Source: Pseudoscleropodium purum (taxonomy: Eukaryota > Streptophyta > Bryopsida > Hypnales > Brachytheciaceae). From it: DNA of 64,000 nt. Shown piece after piece: positions 13,201 to 21,413 of this stretch. A program made the position numbers and the translations under genes. Location: contig OZ017796.1 of NCBI GenBank assembly GCA_963969395.1, forward strand, positions 38,368,243 to 38,432,242. The letters are read 5' to 3'. How positions within the stretch are numbered: the stretch's first letter is position 1; each line of letters begins with the position of its first letter. The notes under the pieces are model-generated. The model was not told where the DNA came from. It ran no database searches and saw only the letters and a program-made list of their open reading frames with translations.

Positions 13201-13404
13201 AAATAAATCTCGAACTGCCACTGATAATCGTGGACAAAGGCTCACCCCTTTATCACGTACACTTTCAGGCCCAGAATAGCCTAAGTGGCTGAACATACGG
13301 CTGAGCTTCCTTGACATGCTCGCTTTGCAAAGCCTACATTTTACTTTACCACCCTCTTGCACACTAAACCAAGGAGAAAAATCCCCTGTCGGTTTGGCCA
13401 CCAT
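10223..13404 (-). pseudogene. hAT transposase, degenerate (zinc finger, DUF659-like, hATC)
   Basis: This is the mobilising enzyme of the surrounding element. Reading leftward from the ATG at 13404, one frame holds to 11119. It starts with a BED-like zinc finger (CRLC, then SRMFSHLGY), followed by a DUF659-like core with SIDGWSLLTNRPLINVMLV (likely first catalytic Asp), TTDNAPVN and CVVHALNLLLKDW. A hATC region follows with SSCERNWS, which holds the probable catalytic Glu. In-frame stops interrupt it at 12730-12732, 12184-12186, 12163-12165, 11686-11688 and 11395-11397. An acidic run (seven Asp in a row) lies near 11320. A frameshift around 11125-11160 moves the reading to the frame that continues to 10223, with one further stop at 10922-10924 and a Lys/Arg-rich end. 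The tail after hATC is unusually long for the family, so part of it could be a separate exon. Five stops with no indel across the catalytic part suggest recent death by point mutation. Confidence 0.85.
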
Positions 13405-13719
13405 ACTGACAAGTGTATGTTTTACCTCAATTTCAAAAGAAACCAATAAAATGTTTTAAATTTGAAACCCACAACGTGACAATGTATACAATATCAATGA
13501 AATTAGTCACACAAAGCTTTGAAAATCAAAGCCCCCCCGTCCACCGAACTATGCATTACCAAGCAAGAGACTCAATAAATTGAAGCTCATAGCCTTTGGA
13601 AATCTTAGTGTTCGATTTTCGAGAGTAAATACCAAAGCTTCTCTTCTAACATTTATAGTCCCCTCCAGAAAATTAAAGGTTCATTTTCAGGGTTTCCATT
13701 CAAAAACAAGCAACGGCCT

Positions 13720-13925
13720 GAACGGGGCTGAAGCGGACGAGTGGACGGGCGGATGGGGCGGGCGGGCGGACAGGCCAGACGGGTCGGATGGGCGGTCGGA
13801 CGCGGCGGACGGGGCGGTCGGACGGGATTGTCCGCACTGTCCGCCTTCCGACGCCGTCCGCGCTTTGGACATGCCGACCGCCCCACTTAAACACTGACCG
13901 CCGCCGCCGTCCGCCCAGCTGTCCA
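13720..13925. repeat. GC-rich GGGCGGAC/GTCCGCCC array 5' of transposase
   Basis: The array is G-rich on the plus strand to about 13825 (GGGCGGGCGGACAGG-like units), then switches to C-rich units (GTCCGCC). It is about 300 bp upstream of the transposase ATG. Its motifs are the same as in the element's subterminal regions, but I find no flanking terminal inverted repeat or duplication that would make it a separate nested copy. Confidence 0.6.
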
Positions 13926-14049
13926 TTGGAGCATCTTATGAGGCCGATATTACTCAAAAAGAGCGGTGACATTTCCAAAAAAAACAGCCTAATAATCACT
14001 ACTAAATGAGGATCAATGTAATTGATTTATCATTTTCTTTTAAAAAATG

Positions 14050-14086
14050 TAAACCCTAAACCCTATACCCTAATTACCCTAAACCT
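14050..14086. repeat. Short telomere-repeat-like stretch
   Basis: AAACCCTAAACCCTATACCC is followed by a further CCCTAAACC, giving degenerate copies of the plant telomeric unit CCCTAAA. It could be a telo-box-like promoter motif for one of the two hAT genes or a trace of repair synthesis. It is too short for a true interstitial telomere. Confidence 0.5.
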
Positions 14087-16009
14087 TTTCTTTTCTCCCC
14101 TAAATTGTTTTACGAATGAGAGGAATGTGGTTAAGTTGAATATGTTTGGATTATTTACTCATATTATCCTTTTAAATAGGTTTTGAGAAGATCTGAAGAT
14201 GGTGGGGATTTTTTTAAAGTTCATTAGGAAATCAAATGTTTTGCAGAAATAGTCAATTCTTTTTTCATCGTAAACAAATGAAATTTTTAAAAAAGGCCCC
14301 AATACATAATTAGAATAACAGTTTAATGGATTTCAACCTCATGATATTTCATGAAAGGTTGTGATTTCTCATTAAAAGTGCATCACGATCTTCAAATGAA
14401 CATCGAGTCTTTCATATTTTTTAATGAAAATTTGATTAGATTTGAAAACAAAGAAAAAGAATCAATGTTTTAACTTTCAAATCATATATGGCTATATTTT
14501 TCCTTAAAAACATAGAAAAATTCGTTACTTGAGTTGGTTGAGTAGAATACATTATACACTTATACATGTGCTATATTTATTTTGAAGGGTAATTCCAATA
14601 TTCTTATTTTAGATGTTTTTAAATATTAATTTAAAAAAAGAGGGTTCATTGTTTAAAGATCTAAAAAATTGACAAACATAATTTCTATTATAAATAGGAA
14701 TTGAATTCGGAATTCGAATTTTGAAATGATTCAAATGAACAAGATATTGATTATAAAATATTTCTTCGTTTGAGTTTTCAAAATGAATTCACGAAACAAT
14801 TGCAAACTTTTGAACTTAGGTATATGATATTGTTTTCAGTTTGTACTTTGTAGAGTATAATACTTCAATTTTAATCCTAAATAAATGAAAAACTCCACAT
14901 AAATGAAATGTTTCTATGTATTGCACAAAGATTTCTACCAATTACTATGATAATTAAATACATTGTTACATTTCATAAAATATTCTACATAGAAAGAAAA
15001 AATCATTTCAGTTTTCAATCATGATAAACAATGTCTTCTACTCTTTCTGTTATATGTTCGTTTTGTATAACGTGTACATTGTACAATCTTTGAAAGCAGG
15101 GTAGTTCATTTTTGACTCTCATTGAAATAGAAAATATATTTGTGTTTGGATTTTGAAATCATTATGTATTCTACGGTCTTGCAAGAATGCATCTTGCTCC
15201 TTCCTTTGAATCCTTTTGATATTTTTTTTTTCCTTTGCTTTCTCGTAGAACTCTTGTTCTCTTGTTCTCTTCATTTGACCAGCCTATTTGGCTTGGCTCT
15301 TAGTTTTTTTTTTTTTTAATGCAATGGTTTATGCATATGTTATAAAAAATATATATTATTTATTTAAAATTAATATATTGATGAACAAACGCATAAAGGC
15401 ATTGAATGCTTTCACATTTAAAGTTATAAATCTATCATAAATCACTCTTGCAAATTTGAATGATTGAATGGAAAATTTGAAAATGTAATTACAAGAGCTT
15501 TCAATTCAATCAATTGCATAAATCATAAATGTTGAAATGCAACTCGTATGAGTTTAGCATCTATGAAGATTAATTCATGCCATCCACATGCAATTTTCCA
15601 ATTTAATAAAATGCAATTGAGTACTTCAATTTCTTTCCCTTCAATTCTCCAAGTAACATTCACTTCATATCTTTCTCTATTTGTTTATTTAATTTTTGGG
15701 GACAAATGAAGAAACCATCTTTGTCTATATTTGAACATGCACTCTTATTTGATTGATGAAGAATAGATTTATGAAATATATAATCATTGATTTGTTCATG
15801 TTGATTTATCTAATATATTTTATATATGTATATATATATATATATATATCATTAAAGGAGTATGGAAGATAAGATTGACAGATTGTGTTCGAATGTTGTT
15901 GATTTTGAAATGATTTAGTACTATATCATTTATAAGAATATTATAATAGTCTTATGTTATAATATTCCTAAAACAATTGCAACAAATATTAAAATACATG
16001 CTAAGTTAG

Positions 16010-16260
16010 GTTTGTTAGCCTACCAATTGTTTATTAATAGACATAATTGAGTAGCCCCCTTAAATGAAACATTCAATATCTAATATCTTACAAACCAAAT
16101 GGTGGATTTGTCTAAAAAATTTTCCACATCTTTTCCAACTAATTTACTACAAGATCCTACAGTTACATATGCCCAAAAGTATTTTTCTTTCAAGACTTGG
16201 TATTTGCACTACTAATGGCAGTTTTGAAGTGTTTTTAATGAAAAGAACTTTCGGGGCTAA
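16010..16260 (-). mobile_element. Partial TTAA-type element, copy 4
   Basis: It is related to the antisense of the 0.9-kb elements. TTTCCACATC, ATCCTACAGTTACATATGCC and TTGGTATTTGCACTACTAATG align in order with copy 3 (39772-40412). The preserved end is CGGGGCTAA, an altered GGGGTTAA. It lies inside the large hAT element, so either it inserted into the element or an ancestor of the element acquired it. The inner boundary is uncertain. Confidence 0.45.
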
Positions 16261-16689
16261 ACATCTATACCGTTAGATTTTGAAAAAAGAACAATTTGCT
16301 TCATTGGGGATAACTATAAGTCCATGCTCTTTTTCGATAGCCAAAACACACTTGCAAAGACTTGGACATTTAGCGGTTTACTAAGTGATTAGACGTCAAT
16401 TAATTCAATTTAATAGTAGAATTTTTATTCAACTACCTTCTTACAATTGCTTTATACATAATGCAACGTGAATATTTGGGTACTTATATTAAACGTCGCA
16501 ATCCTTTCGTGAATTTTTGCACATTTTAGCTCATATCTTTGTACAAAAATATCATTTACCAAGAATTCATAAATTTAGTCATAAAGGAAGGCTACCTTTT
16601 TTAATTTCAAATTTTACATTGAATGAATGAAAAGTTAGTTGGACTATACAGTGCCATGAAGACCTTTGTTTATCATGCAAAATATGGAC

Positions 16690-16905
16690 GTCAAAGCGCT
16701 TCAGGGTGAAACCGCCCCATCCGCCCTCGTACCCGTCCGCCCTCATATCCGTCCGCCCCATCCGCCCAGACCCCGTCCGCCCCGATACCCGTCCGCCCCG
16801 TTACGGCCGATGCGTCCGCCCCCCCGGACCGTCCGATCGGGCGGACGCCAGATTTGTCCGCCCGTGGCCGTTCGATGGGACGGACGGGCCGTCCGCATTG
16901 TTACT
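16690..16905. repeat. GC-rich GTCCGCCC array 5' of kinase-like gene
   Basis: There are about ten GTCCGCCC/ATCCGCCC units with short variable spacers, C-rich on the plus strand and ending in a G-rich portion. It is about 190-400 bp upstream of the kinase-like ATG at 17092. The motif content matches the hAT termini. No convincing separate terminal inverted repeat or duplication was found. Confidence 0.6.
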
Positions 16906-18128
16906 TTTGCTTTGCCCCTTGTGAATGCAAGGTGGAGCGGAGAGCTTGGTGGTTCATCCTCCATTGGCTCCTTTCTGAAGCAAGGCAAGAGTGGTTTATT
17001 GGGGCCCTCTTGTTGCTAATTTTTTTAACACTTGCGCATGAATTCACATTTAAATTAGAAAATTTCATCTATATCAGTTTCATTTGTCACGATGACGAAG
17101 GGGAAGAAGAAGGTTGCGAAGCTTAAACATAGAGAGGGACCATCAAACTTGGAGGTAGCTCGCCAAAGTCCTTCGGAGGAATGCAAAAAATTCATGATTG
17201 AGCACATCATTCAATTTTATGAATCGGAAACAACATTGTCTTTAGACAATAAGTACATCAGATATCAAGAGGAGTGCGTGTCTAAATTCAAGGTAGACAT
17301 GACACAGATGTTGTTGGATGCATTGAATGTGGCAAAGTAGCATGACGAAATGCATAAAACGTACTTCACCAAATGTTTGGAGAACAAGGTTCATGACGCT
17401 TTGTGGATTTCCAAAGTCATTTTGGTTAAATATGGCAAGGAATATCGACCCAATGACGCCCAGTTTGAAGAAGTGATTCTGAAAGCGGACTTATTTAGGG
17501 GGCGATGTGCTCCATTCGCCAAAACGCACAATCGAGTTGGTTCAATTGGTTGGTGGAAAAGCAATGATGGAATTGCTGAAGCAGAAATGACCAAACGGCA
17601 CCTCATAGCACTTCCAGATACAGCACGCGTGATTGCTGTTGATGATAGAACGATGAGAAGTGGATATGCAACGATTCGAAAGGTTCTTATTGAAGGATGT
17701 CCAGGAATACTTCCTCATTGGGAGTTTGCGGCAAAGAAATCCATTCACCACCAAACTCGACCCGATCTTGCAAAGTTAGAACATCAAAACAAATCAATGG
17801 CTGTTTGAATTCCACACGCGGGTGTGATACGGTTTGCTGTGGTACACGGAACGACGTGTGAAGGTTATGCGTATTGGTGGAATGGTGGAACTCTTCAACA
17901 AATGTTGAATATGGATAAGGACTTTCCAGACAACATTGAAATCCGTTTGATGTATACGAATCCAACCGAAGAGGAGGTTGTAAAAGCTCACCATTTAGGA
18001 CGATATCGGAAGAAGCGCATGGAGTTGACATGGGCGTTTATGCATATAATGTATGCAATGCATCTTGCTGGACATTTGCACAATGATCTTTCTTCGGACA
18101 ACATCTTGTTGCATTTTTCAGAGGATGA

Positions 18129-18136
18129 GTCATGTG
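18129..18136. repeat. Left target-site duplication of nested element
   Basis: GTCATGTG occurs here and again at 18438-18445, directly flanking the nested 301-bp insert. Confidence 0.9.
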
Positions 18137-18437
18137 TAGGGTTGACGAATCTCAACGTCCGCCCCAAAATAGCGTCCGTTTTCCGGACGCACGGACGCTA
18201 GCGGACGCAGCGTCCCGACCGCTGTCGGAAAGCGAACGGGTGGGGCGGACGTCTAGATTGTGCGGACCAGATCAATCTGCGCGTCGATCGGACGGCCGTA
18301 ATCGGGCAGACGGACAGGCGGACGGACGAGCGGACGGGGCGGACGGGCGAACAAGCGGACGTTGCGTCCGCCAGGACCGCAAATGTCAGCGGACACTGCG
18401 GACACAGCGTCCACGTCCGGACGTCGTGTCAACCCTG
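18137..18437. mobile_element. 301-bp hAT deletion derivative (MITE) nested in kinase-like gene
   Basis: It begins (T)AGGGTTGACGAATCTC and ends GTGTCAACCCTG, the same ends as the 9.9-kb element with the first C changed to T. Its left ~120 bp match 9539-9660 and its right ~60 bp match 19415-19475, with GC-rich GGACGG arrays between. An 8-bp duplication, GTCATGTG, flanks it. It encodes nothing, so it must have been moved by a transposase of this family acting in trans. It splits the kinase-like gene between the catalytic loop and the DWG motif. Confidence 0.9.
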
Positions 18438-18837
18438 GTCATGTGTGTACATTGGAGTTTGCGATTGGGGCATGACCACCTTAGCTTCTCAGCCAATGAA
18501 GTCTTTGTACACATTCACATTAGCAAATGAGATAAAACAAACTTTGCAGAGGAGATGGTGGGTGGATCCACGTATTGCATATTTGCATAAAGCAAGTGCA
18601 GATGTGAAAGTCATTCCGATATATTCACGTAAGTCGGAAGAGTATGCCGTTCGAAAAATTGCTCGGCGGATGAATGGAAACAACATGTCAGAGGCGTATT
18701 TCAACGTGCTACTTAAAACACCTAGTGCGACACAATTTGCCTTTCATGACTTTGCAAAAGTGTTTTATGCTTACTTGAAGCGCATTTCTTCGAAGACTGA
18801 CGATGAAAATACTAGTTTGGCCCATGTGATTACATGA

Positions 18838-19290
18838 TTTTCTAATACATATCGTTGGCCGATGCCAGATGAACATTTTCGCCATTTATATTAGATTGGT
18901 AGTGCAAAAGTAGTAGTTGAATAGGTTATATAGGCATTAAAAATTAGTTTAGAAATATAGAGTTGGAATGAAAAAAATTATATGTGCAATTAGCCAAATG
19001 TGCACAATGTATGGTATTCTATATTAAATTCAATATATTTTGCCCATATTGATTATGTTTGTATTTGTGTTGATCTCGATTTTTTAAATAGTATATATAT
19101 ATATTTGAAGTCACAAACTTTTTTAGTTTGCCTTCTGAAAATGAATTGGAATTTTTTCATAGTTTCAAGACTATCATGGACTCATGGTCAAACTTTATAA
19201 TCTTTCAACTTATAAGAGACATTGTTTTAATGACAAATCGCGAACCATTGCACTTCATTTAACATTTAATTGTTTAAAGATTAAGGGAGT
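18838..19290. other. AT-rich 3' region of the kinase-like gene
   Basis: No coding sequence is seen. It is AT-rich with short (TA)n at about 19091-19104. It lies between the kinase-like stop and the right subterminal array of the hAT element and should hold the 3' UTR and poly(A) site of the cargo gene. Confidence 0.4.
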
Positions 19291-19475
19291 GACCGCGGGG
19301 CAGTTTGGGTAGGGTGGTCGGGGGAAATAGGGCCGTCAAAGCGGGCGGGGCGGACGGGGCGGACAGGGTGACAGGCGGATGGGGCGGTCCCGACGGATGC
19401 TGCGTCCGCGGGGACTGCGAATGTCAGCGGACGCTGCGGACACAACGTCCGCGTCCGGACGTCGTGTCAACCCTG
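19290..19475. repeat. Right subterminal and terminal region of hAT element
   Basis: A G-rich array (GGGCGGGGCGGACGGGGC-type units) is followed by GCGTCCGCGGGGAC, CAGCGGACGCTGCGGACACA and the end GTCGTGTCAACCCTG. The last ~60 bp are nearly identical to the right end of the nested element. Confidence 0.75.
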
Positions 19476-19483
19476 TATTTAAA
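19476..19483. repeat. Right target-site duplication of the large hAT element
   Basis: TATTTAAA is identical to 9531-9538. Confidence 0.9.
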
Positions 19484-20467
19484 TAATAAAAATATATATA
19501 TTTTATATAATGTCTACATTTACATCACAACATTGTCATTTGTCATGCAATCCATTCATTTCATTGTTTGCATTGCCTCTAAAGAGTCAAAACACTCAAT
19601 TACAAATTCATAGATTTTTAGGAGTTGAAACAAATCTTTTAGAAATCTTTTAAATTCAGTAGAAGTGATGTCCAACTTACTAATATTTTGGTTGGACAAG
19701 TTGGAGTTAGGAGGAGGAGCTAGATCATGTGGCATGGAGTTTTGAGAAGAATTCAAGTTGTAATCACTGTACTTGTTCAGGACATCAATTAGATGTTTGT
19801 AGGATGTATTGAGCTCTTCAACTTTGACTCAGGTAGGAAGATGTAGGCAAGGAAAGATTGGTTGATACAAGGGTTGCTTGGAAGATCGATTTTTAATCTC
19901 ATCGCTGATCTCCTTCTTTAAAAATGACTCATGAGAACTGGCATGGACTGGCCTCTTGTTATGTACAAACCCTACTAGCGGGAGGTCTAGCATGGATAGG
20001 CTGCAAAAGTAGGCCAAATTTTAGTGATTTCTCTCTTGATCTCATTCTAAATATATATCGTAACTAAAAATAGTTGCAATCAATTGTTGCTAGCTAGAGG
20101 ATCTAAATGAACAGAGGAGCAGTCCTCGCGTGTCCGAGCTACTTGATCAGACCAACAGGTTGGAAGAATTGAATCCATCTTCCACCAATTCCATTTATGC
20201 AATAAAACCAAGATTGATCAATCAATCACATGGGAAGTACTTGGTCTTAACTGTTCTTTACTGCACACTAAAATTTTGTATATCTAGCTAGCTAGCTCGC
20301 GATCTCATATGGCAATAGTACCTCAATTATTGGCTTTGTGATGTAGGTTACCCTATATGCAAGCTAAAGAGGAAGGTTGAATTGTGGTATGTAATTAGAG
20401 GCTTGCTTATTTAGGTATACGTGTTGGTTGGATACAATCAAAATGTTGTTTGCTTCTAAACTACTGT
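19484..20467. other. Intergenic region, no gene seen
   Basis: AT-rich DNA begins with (TA)n just after the hAT element. The minus-strand frames at 19556-19756 and 19829-20017 have no recognisable domain and no splice partners that I can identify. Confidence 0.4.
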
Positions 20468-20691
20468 AAGGTAGAGGCATCTGAAACCGTCCTTACACCC
20501 AATGGCTTCTCTTTCTAGGAAGGGGCATCATTTCAAAATTTAAATATAAGTGATTCATACATGGCTTAATAATGTTGGTCAACAATTAATAAGCTATATT
20601 TACTATGTGCACATTTAAGTTCTAAAATGATGCTCCTTTCTAGAAGGAGACGCCATTGGGTGCAAGGATGGTTTCAGATGCCTCTACCTTA
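20468..20691. mobile_element. Foldback element with 67-bp inverted arms
   Basis: The left arm 20468-20534 and right arm 20625-20691 are reverse complements with roughly 90% identity. Both begin or end with TAAGGTAGAGGCATCTGAAA and share ACCCAATGGC. A 90-nt AT-rich loop separates them. It has the layout of a MITE. Transcribed, it would make a long hairpin and could feed small-RNA production (inference). Confidence 0.75.
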
Positions 20692-21413
20692 TGTCCATCA
20701 GAATCGATCAGCATTCCCAGAACCTACTTCTGTAATTTTGCTAGTAAGCTATAGTTGTACCCTAATAGGTACTATTTTCGCAAGTGGGAGAAAATTTAGT
20801 GGGAACAGGGAGAGAAAAGCAATTCCATAATGTGGAATTTTGTATATTTTCTTTCTAGTGGTAGAGTATATTTGGCGACAAGGGGGAAAATGGAGTGCAA
20901 ACATAAAGCTATTTTTTGTTATATCATATACACATAATTGCTAAGTGGAAAAAAAGTATGTGATGGAATTGTGATTTGTTCACAAGGCAAGGCAGGTGTT
21001 GTCAATTTCAGATTTTATTACAATAGAAATGTTAAATCCACATACAAAATTTTGTGTCACTAGCAAGGAATTTGAATCCTTTTAGATTGCCCTACTACAG
21101 TGCTAATATTGTGCACAGCACAAAAGAAGCAAGACACGTTAGGGGGTTAGGAAAAAAAATCAAACAAGTGTGTACAATAGGCTAGCTCTAGCTCTAGTCG
21201 CAACATTAGAAGACCAACTCCAGTCTAGCTTCAGACACCTCCACTTTGGCCGCCAATGTCACGCCTTAGAACTCACAGGAGCCGCTTGGGCAGCAGCATG
21301 CATCTTCAATCAAGGATACCTTAAATTGCAAGGCATGCCTAACTTCATGAAAACTAAAGTACAGTTTGTTTAGATGCTGATTTGAGGATACTACTCCTAA
21401 TTTAGGCATTCCC

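Larger units (their letters stand above)
13405..17091. promoter_or_regulatory. Central spacer between the divergent hAT genes
   Basis: This 3.7-kb AT-rich interval separates the starts of two diverging genes, so it should contain both promoters. It contains two GC-rich arrays (13720-13925 and 16690-16905), a short telomere-repeat-like stretch (14050-14086), a (TA)n run near 15830-15848 and a partial TTAA-type element ending at 16260. No open frame in it resembles a known protein. The frames inside the GC-rich arrays come from composition and are not genes. Confidence 0.45.
17092..18837 (+). pseudogene. Protein-kinase-like cargo gene of the hAT element
   Basis: One reading frame runs from the ATG at 17092 to the stop at 18835-18837 once the nested 301-bp insert and one copy of its 8-bp duplication (309 nt) are set aside, about 478 codons. 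The N-terminal ~150 residues are unrecognised and begin Lys-rich. Kinase hallmarks follow: a glycine-loop-like RSGYATIRKV (about 17659), EFAAKK resembling the ATP-lysine motif (about 17722), hinge-like YAYWWNGGTLQQML, catalytic-loop HNDLSSDN with Asp at 18085-18087, then CDWGM with Asp at 18463-18465, equivalent to DFG. The catalytic Asp, Asn and Mg-binding Asp are all present, so the ancestor looks catalytically capable. In-frame stops sit at 17338-17340 (TAG) and 17806-17808 (TGA). The family is atypical and I cannot name it. Its origin, whether a captured host gene or a transposon-specific family, is unknown. Confidence 0.8.
9539..19475. mobile_element. 9.9-kb hAT transposon carrying transposase and kinase-like gene
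   Basis: The left end CAGGGTTGACGAATCTC and the right end GTGTCAACCCTG form a terminal inverted repeat with 10 perfect bases. Both ends are bordered by TATTTAAA (9531-9538 and 19476-19483). Inside, a hAT transposase is read leftward (13404 to about 10223) and a kinase-like gene rightward (17092-18837), separated by 3.7 kb of AT-rich DNA. GC-rich arrays of GTCCGCCC/GGGCGGAC type occur at 9550-9690, 13720-13925, 16690-16905 and 19300-19475. A 301-bp member of the same family is nested at 18137-18437. Both genes are broken, so this copy is not autonomous now. The perfect duplication argues for a single insertion of the whole unit and not a chance juxtaposition. Confidence 0.88.

Noticed and set aside
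13580..14009. Several overlapping Arg/Pro/Gly-rich frames on both strands
   Set aside because: They arise from the GC-rich GTCCGCCC array. Frames are open in almost all phases and the protein would be low complexity.
13687..14057. Candidate nested hAT copy starting CAGGGTTT around the 13.7-kb GC block
   Set aside because: The right side gives no matching end, and the 8 bases outside the two candidate ends differ.
16690..16930. Candidate nested hAT copy starting CAGGGTGAAAC
   Set aside because: No matching inverted end or target-site duplication was found on the right side.
16579..17019. Arg/Pro-rich frames on both strands
   Set aside because: Same GC-rich array effect upstream of the kinase-like gene.
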